NCBI GenBank assembly: GCA_018649885.1
Contig: JABIHA010000108.1
Span: 1 to 64,000 of the forward strand
Direction of reading: 5' to 3'
DNA from: Bacteriovoracaceae bacterium
GTDB lineage: Bacteria > Bdellovibrionota > Bacteriovoracia > Bacteriovoracales > Bacteriovoracaceae
Length of the DNA: 64,000 nt
A program made the translations under genes and the position numbers. The first letter of the stretch is position 1, and every line of letters starts with the position of its first letter. Of the stretch, positions 42,275 to 50,862 are shown piece by piece. The notes below the pieces were generated by a model. It did not search any database and was not told the origin of the DNA. It worked only from the letters and a program-made list of their open reading frames with translations.

Positions 42275-43891
42275 ATGTTGAATATTTCTAATGTTTCCAA
42301 GACCTTAGGCGGTCAAAAATTATACTCTAAGGCAAGTCTCCAAATATACCCTGGTGAGAAGGTGGGCCTTGTTGGTGCTAATGGCACAGGAAAATCCACA
42401 CTCTTTCGAATGATCATTGGAGAAATTAGCCCAGAAGAGGGACAAATAAGCTTTCCCAAAGAAATGAGACTATCTTATTTTTCTCAAAGTGTAGGGGAGA
42501 TGAAAGGCAACTCTGCCCTTGATGAAGTTATCCTTGGAAATGAAAAGATTAGAAATCTAAAATCAAAGCTAACAACATTTGAAAACCAACTTGCAAGTGG
42601 TGAGCTTGACGACGATGAAATGAATGCCGTTCTAATAAAGATGGGAGACGTCCAAACCGACTTTGAAAAACTTGGTGGTTATGACCTTGAGACAAGGGCC
42701 GAAGAAGTTCTGACAGGACTTGGTATTTCCCCAATAGATCATAGCAAGCTTGTAGATGAGTTTAGTGGTGGCTGGAAAATGCGAATTGCTCTGGCCAAGG
42801 TACTAGTTAATATTCCCGATATTATCATTATGGATGAACCCACAAACTACCTAGATATAGAAACAATTCTATGGCTAGAAGATTGGCTTAAAAACTTTAA
42901 AGGCGCTGTCTTTATGACCACTCATGATAGAGACTTCATGAATGGTATTGTTCAAAAAGTTGTAGAGATTTCTAATGGAAAGGCCACTACATATAGTGGT
43001 AACTACGACTTCTATGAAAAAGAAAGGCAAGTAAGGCGCGATCAAATAAAAGCTGAGTACAGGCGTCAGCAGGAAATGCTCTCAAAGGAAGAAGAGTTTA
43101 TTGCAAAATTTAAGGCCCGTGCTTCACATGCAGCTCAAGTTCAATCGAGAATTAAAAAATTAGAAAAAATTGATCGGGTTGAAATTCCACCAGAAGAGGC
43201 CACCATTGCCTTTGAGTTTTCAAGGCCTGATAGAGGTGGTGATGACGTAGTTGTATTAAATGATCTTGGGAAATCTTGGACTAAATCAAATGGGGAAGAG
43301 CTAAAGATATTTGAACATTTAAGTGCAACCGTTAAAAGACTAGATAGAATCGCCGTTGTAGGGGTAAACGGAGCAGGTAAATCTACTCTTTTAAAAATTA
43401 TTTGTGGCACAGAAGAGCCTAGCTCGGGATCCGTAAAAATCGGACCCAGCATTAGAATGGGCTACTTCAGCCAATACTCCCTAGAAGTTCTGACAGCTGA
43501 AAACACTGTCCTTGAGGAAGTTAGATCCAACTTGAAAAATGCATCTGATGGGTTTCTTCGAAATCTCCTGGCCGCTTTTTTATTTAGAGGAGATGACGTA
43601 GAGAAGAAAGTAAAATATCTTTCAGGGGGAGAAAAAAGTAGACTCATTTTAGCTGTCCTACTCTCTCAAAAAAATAATCTTCTTGTACTAGATGAACCAA
43701 CCAACCATCTCGATTTAAAATCTAGAGAAGTCTTATTAAATGCTCTATCCATTTATGAAGGGACAGTCATTTTCGTTAGTCACGACAGGCACTTTCTACA
43801 CAAATTAACAAAGAAAGTTCTTGAGGTTGATAGTGGTGGAATAAAGATTTATCCCGGAAATTACGATTACTATTTATCAAAAAAATCATGA
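42275..43891 (+). CDS. ABC-F ATPase (translation factor family)
   Basis: 538 residues with two tandem nucleotide-binding domains: Walker A GANGTGKST (34-42) and GVNGAGKST (about 363-371); signatures FSGGWKMRIALAKV and LSGGEKSRLILAVL; Walker B DEPTNYLDIET and DEPTNHLDLKS. The linker (about 240-300) is charged and helical, the P-site tRNA-interaction region of ABC-F proteins. No membrane domain. Members act on ribosomes (Uup/EttA/YbiT/YheS-type) or give antibiotic resistance; which one cannot be said. AAGGAA lies six bases before the ATG. The 238-base leader has no convincing attenuator. Confidence 0.93.
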   Translation: MLNISNVSKTLGGQKLYSKASLQIYPGEKVGLVGANGTGKSTLFRMIIGEISPEEGQISFPKEMRLSYFSQSVGEMKGNSALDEVILGNEKIRNLKSKLTTFENQLASGELDDDEMNAVLIKMGDVQTDFEKLGGYDLETRAEEVLTGLGISPIDHSKLVDEFSGGWKMRIALAKVLVNIPDIIIMDEPTNYLDIETILWLEDWLKNFKGAVFMTTHDRDFMNGIVQKVVEISNGKATTYSGNYDFYEKERQVRRDQIKAEYRRQQEMLSKEEEFIAKFKARASHAAQVQSRIKKLEKIDRVEIPPEEATIAFEFSRPDRGGDDVVVLNDLGKSWTKSNGEELKIFEHLSATVKRLDRIAVVGVNGAGKSTLLKIICGTEEPSSGSVKIGPSIRMGYFSQYSLEVLTAENTVLEEVRSNLKNASDGFLRNLLAAFLFRGDDVEKKVKYLSGGEKSRLILAVLLSQKNNLLVLDEPTNHLDLKSREVLLNALSIYEGTVIFVSHDRHFLHKLTKKVLEVDSGGIKIYPGNYDYYLSKKS

Positions 43892-44040
43892 TTTAACATG
43901 ATCATTTTCAAACAAGTTTGACGTAATCAAAAATATAAAAGAATAGGACTAACCTCTTCAGGGCCGTTGGTAGGGTAGAGGTGCATCCAATTTTTGAATT
44001 AACCCCTTAATTATCAACAGCCTCAAAGAAACCCTTGTTA

Positions 44041-44499
44041 TTATTTACAAGTTCCTGAAAAAAATTCCATCTTTTTTACGGTCTTTTCTTCGATACCAAA
44101 CGAATTTGTTTCATTTGTAACTTCAATTTCTAAATGTGATGTCGCTCCCACTGGAATCAATCCAACAGTCAAAACTTGTAATGAAGAATCATCATTACCA
44201 TCTGACATGCAATAGATGAGAAATTTGCTTTCAGGGGCTCTAGTACAATCACGATTTTTAAAATTTACTGTAAAAGACTTATTTGAGGCATAAATAACTC
44301 TACCATCTTCCTGCTCTTGAGTAATATTATCTATAATAGTTACCACTGTTTCACTTTTACCTACATCAAATTTAAATTCCTGGAGTTCTCCATCTATGGC
44401 CTTTCCATATCCGCAAACAAATGATTCCAATGGAAAAGAAGAACTGTATAGAGAATTAGATAACAGTATCACTAACGATAGTATAAATAGTTTATGCAT
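44041..44499 (-). CDS. small secreted protein, unknown function
   Basis: 152 residues. Signal peptide MHKLFILSLVILLSNSLYS, then a beta-rich domain with four Cys (FVCGYG, RDCTRA, IYCMSD, GTCK at the end), giving probably two disulfides. The pattern suggests a compact secreted beta-sandwich. No family recognised. Upstream is a long AT-rich gap holding the hairpin at 44736-44765 and the PfpI remnant. Confidence 0.65.
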   Translation of the reverse strand: MHKLFILSLVILLSNSLYSSSFPLESFVCGYGKAIDGELQEFKFDVGKSETVVTIIDNITQEQEDGRVIYASNKSFTVNFKNRDCTRAPESKFLIYCMSDGNDDSSLQVLTVGLIPVGATSHLEIEVTNETNSFGIEEKTVKKMEFFSGTCK

Positions 44500-44735
44500 A
44501 ATGGGCTCCTTTAGAGTGTCGTTATATTTAATGTAATTATTTTAAATTTAGTATATGGATATTCATTAGAATAAAATTAATTTGAATTTTTTTCAAATTT
44601 CTTAAGGAGGAATTCATTTAGGATCTGGCAAAGAAAAACTAGCACAATCACTTCCCTACTCTATTAGCTCAAATGCCCCCCATAATGGAGCGACTAAAGA
44701 ATATGGGATTACTACAAGCTAGAAATTGCATAACC

Positions 44736-44765
44736 CAGCAGAAATACAGATTTCTATTTCTGCTG
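44736..44765. other. perfect 10-bp hairpin in intergenic region
   Basis: CAGCAGAAAT (44736-44745) pairs with ATTTCTGCTG (44756-44765), loop of ten bases. There is no U-run directly after it on either strand. It lies 11 bases from the stop of the PfpI remnant and may be its old terminator. The rest of the 277-base gap (44500-44776) holds the promoter for the secreted-protein gene, a Shine-Dalgarno-like AAGGAGG at 44604-44610 and a 38-codon open stretch without a start. Confidence 0.5.
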
Positions 44766-44776
44766 AGTAAGTTATT

Positions 44777-44944
44777 TTACTTCGAAAGCTCATGGTCAAT
44801 GGCCACCATAAATTCTAAAACATCGCTAGGTCCACGACTTGTAATGAAGTGACCATCCACGACAGCAGCTTGATCTAAGAAAACCCCTCCCGCATTTATG
44901 AGATCTAACTTTGTCTTAAATTTTTTAAAAGAAAATCTGTAATT
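44777..44944 (-). pseudogene. C-terminal remnant of a DJ-1/PfpI family gene
   Basis: Downstream of the ankyrin gene stop, in the same frame, an open stretch of about 56 codons encodes FKTKLDLINAGGVFLDQAAV, then VDGHFITSRGPSDV and a stop after DHELSK. This matches the C-terminal end of DJ-1/PfpI (YhbO-type) glyoxalase/protease proteins, whose last strands read TDLINAGAEWVDEEVVVDG...LITSR.PDDL. The N-terminal two thirds, with the nucleophile Cys and Glu, is missing, and there is no start codon or ribosome site. It looks like the end of a gene cut by insertion or deletion at the ankyrin-gene border. Confidence 0.7.
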
Positions 44945-44947
44945 GAA

Positions 44948-45982
44948 TTAATAAAGTAGCTTTACTATTTCCCTATACCCCAACCGTCTTGCAATATCGA
45001 TTGCCCTGTACCCTTCTGAATCCCTGAGGTTTTTATTGATACCTGGAAGAGTTAACAAGTAGGATACGACCTCTTTTTGACCATAAAGGGCCGCAAGCAT
45101 TAGAGAAGATCTCTGTTTAACACTTCCCCCTGCTCTGAGCTTAAGTATAAATTTAAGGAGTTTTGATGTGATCATCTTGTCGTCATAGAATTCGACAAGG
45201 TTGATATCGATTGATTTATCGTTTGCTAGTAGCCACTCCAGCGTGGACTTGCCAGAGAGCATTGAGGCCAACATAAAAGGTGTTCTTCCGAGGGCGTTAG
45301 CAGCATTAAGATCGGCTCCATAAGAGTGCAAAACTTTCAATGTATCTAAGTGGCCAAGCATTGCCGCGAAATCTACAGCTGTATCTCCATGAAAAGTTGC
45401 CACATCTACATCTGGGTCCAAGTCTAGTAACAATTTGACGACCTTTGTATGACCAAGTGAAGCTGCCAAATGCACGGGCCTTACCTTTAGTGAATTACCA
45501 AGAATATAGGGACCGGATAAAATATGTGCCGGAAGTTTTCTGGTTAAGATTTCACATGTTTCTAAATTCCCATAGGTGGCAGCAAAGTGGAGGGGAGTGT
45601 CTCCTTTGTGTAAGGATTCTAATACATCCCTTAAACTCTCCTTTGTCTTAGGATTAAAAATCTTATCGAATCTCTTATCTAGTAAATAGGGCTCCACCGC
45701 ACCTTTTTTTGCATATACTTTTGGGTTAGCCCCTGCAGCTAGTAAAATCTTAGTCATTTCAGCAGAAGTAACAGGAGAGGCCATGGCAGCTAGGTGCAGA
45801 GGGCAACGCAAGGTTTTTGTCTCGCAATAGTTTACATCCACACCCTTTGTCAGGATCGATTTAACAAGCAGGGCATTTTCACTTTTTATGGCCGCTATTA
45901 GCTGTTTTTCATTTTGGTGCATAAAGCCAAAACAGTTCACTGAGAAGGCCAGCCATGACAAGGCAGTTATTGCAATTTTCAT
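44948..45982 (-). CDS. secreted ankyrin-repeat protein
   Basis: 344 residues. Signal peptide MKIAITALSWLAFSVNCFG, then about seven to eight ankyrin repeats, several with the classic TPLHFAA/HLAA pattern (CPLHLAAMASP, TPLHFAATYGNLETCEILTRK, RPVHLAASLGHTKVVKLLLD, TAVDFAAMLGHLDTLKVLHSYGADLNAAN, GRTPFMLASMLSGKSTLEWLLA, SSLMLAALYGQKEVVSYLL, YRAIDIARRLGYREIVKLLY). Ankyrin repeats bind other proteins; export suggests a periplasmic or extracellular partner, possibly in prey or host interaction (inference). GGGAG lies before the ATG. Its stop is followed in frame by the PfpI remnant. Confidence 0.9.
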   Translation of the reverse strand: MKIAITALSWLAFSVNCFGFMHQNEKQLIAAIKSENALLVKSILTKGVDVNYCETKTLRCPLHLAAMASPVTSAEMTKILLAAGANPKVYAKKGAVEPYLLDKRFDKIFNPKTKESLRDVLESLHKGDTPLHFAATYGNLETCEILTRKLPAHILSGPYILGNSLKVRPVHLAASLGHTKVVKLLLDLDPDVDVATFHGDTAVDFAAMLGHLDTLKVLHSYGADLNAANALGRTPFMLASMLSGKSTLEWLLANDKSIDINLVEFYDDKMITSKLLKFILKLRAGGSVKQRSSLMLAALYGQKEVVSYLLTLPGINKNLRDSEGYRAIDIARRLGYREIVKLLY

Positions 45983-46065
45983 AAAATCTCCCTAATTGAG
46001 AGTTCATAATTAACAATCAATGAGGAGATGACAATAGAAGAATTATTGATTCATTCACAAATAAT

Positions 46066-46092
46066 GAAAAAGGCCCCAGAAACTGGGGCCTT
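46066..46092 (-). terminator. intrinsic terminator of the flagellar cluster (after flgE)
   Basis: A perfect 10-bp stem AAGGCCCCAG (46070-46079) / CTGGGGCCTT (46083-46092) with a three-base loop; on the minus strand it continues into a run of U (complement of A 46066-46071). It lies 23 bases after the flgE stop and ends the long minus-strand flagellar unit. Confidence 0.9.
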
Positions 46093-46114
46093 ATGCACTG
46101 ACTAAGAAAATTTA

Positions 46115-47398
46115 TTATCTCTTAATATTGAGAACTTCTTGTAGCATCTGGTCAGCAGTCGTAATCGTTCTGGTGTTGGCCTGGAAATTTCTCTGAGCTG
46201 TCATTAGATTCACAAACTCATTTGCGATATCCACATTTGATAGCTCTACAGATTTTGAGAGAATCTGGCCTCGTCCAGTCTGTCCAGGTTTCCCAAGGGC
46301 ACCCTGTCCAGATTTGAGTGAAGCTTTAAAAAGGTTTTTACCCATTTTAAAGAGACCTTCATTGTTTTCAAATTTTGCCACCCCCATAAGTCCAATATTT
46401 CGGGTTTCACCATTTGAGTAGAAGGCTGAAAGCAATCCTTCATCGTTAAAAGACATACTTGTAATAGTCGCTGCAGACGCGCCATTTTGAGTATGTCTTG
46501 AAACAGCCGATTTTGAACCGTACTGAGTCGCTCCTTGGAGCCCTGTTCCGCCTTCAGTAATAGATTTACCAAAGCTTAATTCAATCTTTTGTTCAGGAGC
46601 TGCACCTTTATTAAAATTAAAGGCATTACTCCCAACTTCTTCCTGGAGAAGCTCTCCTTTATCATTGAATATCACTTTACCTGAGGCCATTTCAACAACA
46701 GTTCCCTCATCGCCACCACCAGCAGCATCCTCCGCATCAACAACTGCATGGTACTCCCACTGATTATTATCTGTTTTATTAAAGTAAACAGTTACCAATC
46801 TTTGAGTACCAACATTATCAAAAACAGAAACGCTGTTATTGAATGAAGAAGTCTTTTCGGGATCTTCGATATTAAACTCCTGAATATCATCTCTGGAGTC
46901 TAAGTTCATCATCACTTCAACTTTACTAGTTGCCTTAGCCGGGATTGTAGTATTTCCAAGTTTAATAGTTGATGGCTTATTAATAATATTGCCGTCAGCA
47001 TCTGCTCGAAAACCTCTTGCCTTATAGCCATCACCATTGATTAAGTAACCTTCTTTATCAAAGTGAAATTGGCCATCCCTGGTGTAGCCATGTCCAAAGG
47101 GAGACTCTACCTGGAAAAATCCATTGCCATTAATTGCAAGATCAGTAATATTCTCTGTCCTTGAAACATTTCCTTGAGTAAAATTGGGAGTTATGTGTGC
47201 GAGTCTAACACCAGAACCAATTTGGTCACCTCCATCAATACCTTTTAGACTTGTGGCCAAAACATCTTGAAATTCTGGTCTCGATGCTTTGAATCCATTA
47301 GTTTGAGAGTTGGCGATATTATCACCTGTAACACTCATACCGCCACCGATTGCCTGCAGGCCACCAACACCAATGGTAAACGAACGCAATATAGACAT
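46115..47398 (-). CDS. flgE: flagellar hook protein FlgE
   Basis: 427 residues. N terminus with the rod/hook family signature (MSVTGDNIANSQTNGFKASRPEF), C terminus ANEFVNLMTAQRNFQANTRTITTADQMLQEVLNI; both ends form the helical core of the hook. The middle (about 100-380) is the variable D1/D2 part. It is exported by the flagellar type III apparatus and capped by FlgD; length is set by FliK. AAGGAGGG precedes the ATG by five bases. It is the last gene of the cluster, 129 bases from the previous one, and a candidate sigma-54-like site lies in that gap. Confidence 0.95.
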   Translation of the reverse strand: MSILRSFTIGVGGLQAIGGGMSVTGDNIANSQTNGFKASRPEFQDVLATSLKGIDGGDQIGSGVRLAHITPNFTQGNVSRTENITDLAINGNGFFQVESPFGHGYTRDGQFHFDKEGYLINGDGYKARGFRADADGNIINKPSTIKLGNTTIPAKATSKVEVMMNLDSRDDIQEFNIEDPEKTSSFNNSVSVFDNVGTQRLVTVYFNKTDNNQWEYHAVVDAEDAAGGGDEGTVVEMASGKVIFNDKGELLQEEVGSNAFNFNKGAAPEQKIELSFGKSITEGGTGLQGATQYGSKSAVSRHTQNGASAATITSMSFNDEGLLSAFYSNGETRNIGLMGVAKFENNEGLFKMGKNLFKASLKSGQGALGKPGQTGRGQILSKSVELSNVDIANEFVNLMTAQRNFQANTRTITTADQMLQEVLNIKR

Positions 47399-47470
47399 AA
47401 ACGTCCCTCCTTAAGAAGCTTTGGTAGGTTTTTGGTCGAATAGGCCATACTGACTCTATTCAAGGCTTCC

Positions 47471-47485
47471 GCGAAGGACCAGCCA
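47471..47485 (-). promoter_or_regulatory. possible sigma-54 (-24/-12) promoter for flgE
   Basis: Read on the minus strand, TGGCTGGTCCTTCGC has GG and GC at the spacing of the sigma-54 consensus TGGCAC-N5-TTGCW. It matches TGGC fully at -24 but gives T-C-GC instead of TTGC at -12, so it is a moderate match. The predicted start would lie about 60 bases before flgE. Hook genes use sigma-54 in several flagellated bacteria. Found by eye, not scored. Confidence 0.3.
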
Positions 47486-47527
47486 TTAAAATTCTCTACC
47501 AAATAAATTAATAACAATACTTTCTAA

Positions 47528-47938
47528 CTAATTAACAATTACTGTAGAATCTATTTTCGTAAAAACATTTTCATTCACATTGTCTTTATCCATGGCAGTG
47601 ACAATTTTGTTGTTATCAACATCAACGACATAAATTGCTTTGTCTGTAATTACCAAGGAATCCTTTCCTCCTTTTTCTCTTAACTTACCGATGGCATCCT
47701 TAATTTTAAAAAAATCGTCGCCATCCATATTTATAGATCTCTCATTCATTCGCTTTGCTGCATGAACTGAGAGATTAATTCCATGTTCTTTGCTTACCTC
47801 ATCAATCTTCTTTTTCAGTAAGCTTTTAAATTCACTTTTTGCAACCAGATCTAATTTATCAGAAAGGTCTACCTTCTTCTGCCCTGGAAGCTTCGATACC
47901 TGGGGAATAAGATAATCTGCAACCTTTCCCTTACCCAT
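47528..47938 (-). CDS. flagellar operon protein (TIGR02530-like)
   Basis: 136 residues. The pattern INLSVHAAKRMNERSINM ... LREKGGKDSLVITDKAIYVVDVDNNKIVTAMDKDNVNENVFTKIDSTVIV is that of a small protein family found between flgD and flgE in flagellar operons of Firmicutes, spirochaetes and deltaproteobacteria (flagellar operon protein, TIGR02530). Its exact function is not established; a role in hook assembly or hook-protein export is inferred from its position. No signal peptide. It lies nine bases after flgD. Confidence 0.75.
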   Translation of the reverse strand: MGKGKVADYLIPQVSKLPGQKKVDLSDKLDLVAKSEFKSLLKKKIDEVSKEHGINLSVHAAKRMNERSINMDGDDFFKIKDAIGKLREKGGKDSLVITDKAIYVVDVDNNKIVTAMDKDNVNENVFTKIDSTVIVN

Positions 47939-47947
47939 AGGTCTCCA

Positions 47948-48826
47948 TTAGTTCATACTATTTTCACTCTGCTTGGCATAACCTTTAGCAGCACTCTTTT
48001 GACTTGGTTTTAGTGTATTTATTGGAGGAGTCTTAACTTCCTCCGGTAATTCAATTTTATCAACATCTTTTAAAAGCACTTTCTTTCCATTAACAGTTAA
48101 CACGGCTCCATCTTCTTCGAAAGTTACAGATTGAACAATACCCTTAGCCTTTGAAGTTGCCCTTACAGGCTTGTTGTATTCATCATAGGCAAGTACCTGA
48201 AACTTATAACTTCCTTTTCCTGCTCGGTGGCCATCAAGAGATTTTCCATCCCAAGTTAATCTATTGTTACCATGGCCCATATTTTGACGTCGTATTTCAC
48301 CAACTGTCACACCTTGTTGATCCATAACTCTTACAATCACAGTAGTAGCTGGTTTTTCCAGGAAAAAATTAATATCTGCTTTATCACCCTGGCCTTTGTA
48401 CTCAAGAGTAGATCCAGTTGTTAGAACTCTCTTTCCTAAAAAACTTGAAGCTAAAAACTTCTTTTGAATTGGTGCATTTTGAGTCGACTTTTCAAGTGCC
48501 AATCTCATATTTTGAATTTGCTCAAGTTGTGAAAATTGAGCAAGCTCACCTGCAAACTTATTTTGATCAACAGGCTTCATGGGATCTTGGTTTTGCAGCT
48601 GAACTGCTAATAGTTTTAAAAACTCGTTTTTTCCCATCTTGTTGTGAGTTTTTCTATCGACAAAGAAATCTTTATTGATCTCACCGACGCCCAATCTTTC
48701 AATAGCATTTTCCATTGACGCTTTTGAGCCAGGACGTTTAGCATTTGGTGCAGCCTTAGGTGCACCTCTATTTATTGCAACTTTTTTAAACTTATTTTTA
48801 ATTTCTGGTCTTCCAATCTTTGGCAT
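47948..48826 (-). CDS. flgD: flagellar hook-capping protein FlgD
   Basis: 292 residues, longer than usual because of a basic N-terminal extension of about 60 residues. The FlgD core begins at MGKNEFLKLLAVQLQNQDPMKPVDQNKFAGELAQFSQLEQIQNM (about 64-106) and continues with the FlgD Ig-like domain (VRVMDQQGVTVGEIRRQNMGHGNNRLTWDGKSLDGHRAGKGSYKFQVLAYD). It forms the temporary cap under which FlgE subunits assemble. A second conserved part (about 230-265) is also present. Its ATG shares one base with the fliK stop. Confidence 0.93.
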   Translation of the reverse strand: MPKIGRPEIKNKFKKVAINRGAPKAAPNAKRPGSKASMENAIERLGVGEINKDFFVDRKTHNKMGKNEFLKLLAVQLQNQDPMKPVDQNKFAGELAQFSQLEQIQNMRLALEKSTQNAPIQKKFLASSFLGKRVLTTGSTLEYKGQGDKADINFFLEKPATTVIVRVMDQQGVTVGEIRRQNMGHGNNRLTWDGKSLDGHRAGKGSYKFQVLAYDEYNKPVRATSKAKGIVQSVTFEEDGAVLTVNGKKVLLKDVDKIELPEEVKTPPINTLKPSQKSAAKGYAKQSENSMN

Positions 48827-50229
48827 TAAACCATCTTCCTTTTTGCTTCACGCCACAACTCCATTCTTTTACTGGAGTGCTTTTCATCATTGCCTTGTTT
48901 ACTATTATATTCTTTTTCTTGACTCATTGCAAAACCTTCTCGCCTGGAATCCTTTTCCTGGCCACTAAAATCCATTTCTGACTTTCCACTAGATTCAAGC
49001 TTTACGTCAGCAACATTTAGACCACTTAGTTGTAAGTGTTTGACTAAATCGTTTCGATTGTCATTGAAAAATTCAAACCCTGCATTTCTAGCGGCGGTAA
49101 TTTCAATACCAATTTCCTTGGTTTTAGAATTGGTCTTTGTCACTGCTATGTGAATATCTCCAAGCTCACCGTGATGAACCTGCATCTCTACTTTTTCTTT
49201 TCCAGCTTCAGCTGATTGAAGAATGTAATCAGAAATTTTTCCTATAATCTCACTAGAGTCAGCGGTATCAACACCTGTGGTTAAATTAAATGTTTTAATG
49301 GTGCTAGTTTCAGCTTTTGCAGTTTCTTTTACATGTCCTGCCACTTGTTCACCATTTAATTTAACTTCAGTAGTTTTTATTTCGGCTGTTTGTAATTGCC
49401 CATTCAATTCAGCAGCTTGATCTTTTTTATCCGAAAGGCCTGCTTTCGATTCTTTATTCTCGACATTGGTTTCATCGGGCAAGATATTAGAAATACCATT
49501 TTTTTGTTGTGCTGCCTGCCCATTTTTATTTCCAAGAACCTTCCCAAGAAGATTCTTTTTTCCATTTAAAGCTTGTTTTTTCCCAAGAGGATTTAATTCC
49601 CTACCTAGTACCAGGCCCTTTGACTTGGAGCTTGCGATTTGTCCTTTAAGGTTTGAAGTGCCTATCACATTATGAGCAGCTGGAGCTAGGTTAAGATTTT
49701 CACCTTCGCCAGTAGGTAGTTTTTTTGCACCATGATTTTTTTCAAACCTTTTTCGGAGTGCCTTTTTATCCATAAAAATAGTACCGGACTCTTCATTTTT
49801 TGTAGCTGCAACAACTTTTTTATCTGTGTCTTGCCTAAGATTCTTTATTTTTTTTCTATTGAAGATGGTGTTCAGCTTACCTTCATTTTCAACTTGTGGA
49901 TTTTTTCCACCTTTCTGCTTTTTATTTTCACCAAATAGAACACTCTTAATTTGCTCATCTGTCTCGTGGTGAATAGATGCAAGTGCTGCTGCTTCTTCGG
50001 TAAGCTCTTCACCGCCCACTATTCCACCTTCTAATCTCTCACCAGTTTTAGCTGCGGAGGTTTCAGATATAAGACTCTCATCCATCATTTCTTTTGTTAC
50101 TTCGGCTTGTTTTTCAACTGCCACATTTAGCTCACCCACAAACTCACTGCCGCCACCTTCAGTCTCGGTTTTTTGATCTTTCATTGCATGGGATTGGATA
50201 AAATAGGGATATGTTTGTAGTGTTTCCAT
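48826..50229 (-). CDS. fliK: flagellar hook-length control protein FliK
   Basis: 467 residues from ATG 50229, preferred to the TTG at 50268 because AGGAAG is correctly placed before it. Most of the protein is low-complexity, Glu/Lys/Asn/Gly-rich and probably disordered, as in FliK rulers. The C-terminal hook-length domain is seen at about 330-430 (EKVEMQVHHGELGDIHIAVTK ... LVKHLQLSGLNVADVKLES), the Flg_hook domain that switches export specificity at FlhB. Function is secure from domain and position; the N-terminal start is less so. Confidence 0.85.
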   Translation of the reverse strand: METLQTYPYFIQSHAMKDQKTETEGGGSEFVGELNVAVEKQAEVTKEMMDESLISETSAAKTGERLEGGIVGGEELTEEAAALASIHHETDEQIKSVLFGENKKQKGGKNPQVENEGKLNTIFNRKKIKNLRQDTDKKVVAATKNEESGTIFMDKKALRKRFEKNHGAKKLPTGEGENLNLAPAAHNVIGTSNLKGQIASSKSKGLVLGRELNPLGKKQALNGKKNLLGKVLGNKNGQAAQQKNGISNILPDETNVENKESKAGLSDKKDQAAELNGQLQTAEIKTTEVKLNGEQVAGHVKETAKAETSTIKTFNLTTGVDTADSSEIIGKISDYILQSAEAGKEKVEMQVHHGELGDIHIAVTKTNSKTKEIGIEITAARNAGFEFFNDNRNDLVKHLQLSGLNVADVKLESSGKSEMDFSGQEKDSRREGFAMSQEKEYNSKQGNDEKHSSKRMELWREAKRKMV

Positions 50230-50280
50230 TAACTTCCTAGGCTCGGCAAAAGCATAGCTATTGCGCAAAGTGTTATGAAG

Positions 50281-50862
50281 TTATTTTTTCATATTCAGGT
50301 ATAGTTTTTGAAGTCTGGCAGAAATTTCCTTATCCATCAAATTGAATATTTTTGAAGCCTTAGCGGGTTCTAGTCGTGAAAGAATTACGACAGAAATACT
50401 TGAGTCTTGCACTGACAAGACAGAAGCCGCATTTGCAGGCCTCATACCCGAGATAACTTCTACCATTTTGTTAATTCTCGATGCTTTCTCTTGGTCATTT
50501 TTATCAAAGCATGCAATCAGCTTTTTTTGCCTTTTATCGAAGTTGATAATTTTTTTTGTAAGAAGCTTTTCATTTAACTTTAACTGCTCTTCTCTCATTC
50601 CTAACTGACTCTTTGAATGCTTCAGAATCTTTTCTTTTTCGAGAATTTCTCTAGTTAAAGCAGATAAGCTATCAGGCTTTATTCTCTTTAGAGTTTTTTC
50701 AATTTCACTATTTAATTTTTCAGCAAATAACTTATCAAGCTTTGTTTTAAATTCTGACTCTGTATATACTTTGGACTCTTCAATTTTGTCTTTTTCACTA
50801 TCTTGAGAAAATGCATTTAGAGAAAAAGTAATGGTAGCAAGTAGTAAGATGGTTTTTATCAT
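50281..50862 (-). CDS. MotE-like flagellar protein (periplasmic, MgtE_N/FliG-like C-terminal domain)
   Basis: 193 residues. Signal peptide MIKTILLLATITFSLNAFS, a long coiled coil (about 55-125, Glu/Lys-rich), and a C-terminal domain of FliG/MgtE_N-like helices (MVEVISGMRPANAASVLSVQDSSISVVILSRLEPAKASKIFNLMDKEISARLQKLY). This is the layout of the MotE/FlbB family between fliJ and fliK, periplasmic chaperones or scaffolds for stator and hook assembly. It overlaps the fliJ stop by four bases. Confidence 0.75.
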   Translation of the reverse strand: MIKTILLLATITFSLNAFSQDSEKDKIEESKVYTESEFKTKLDKLFAEKLNSEIEKTLKRIKPDSLSALTREILEKEKILKHSKSQLGMREEQLKLNEKLLTKKIINFDKRQKKLIACFDKNDQEKASRINKMVEVISGMRPANAASVLSVQDSSISVVILSRLEPAKASKIFNLMDKEISARLQKLYLNMKK

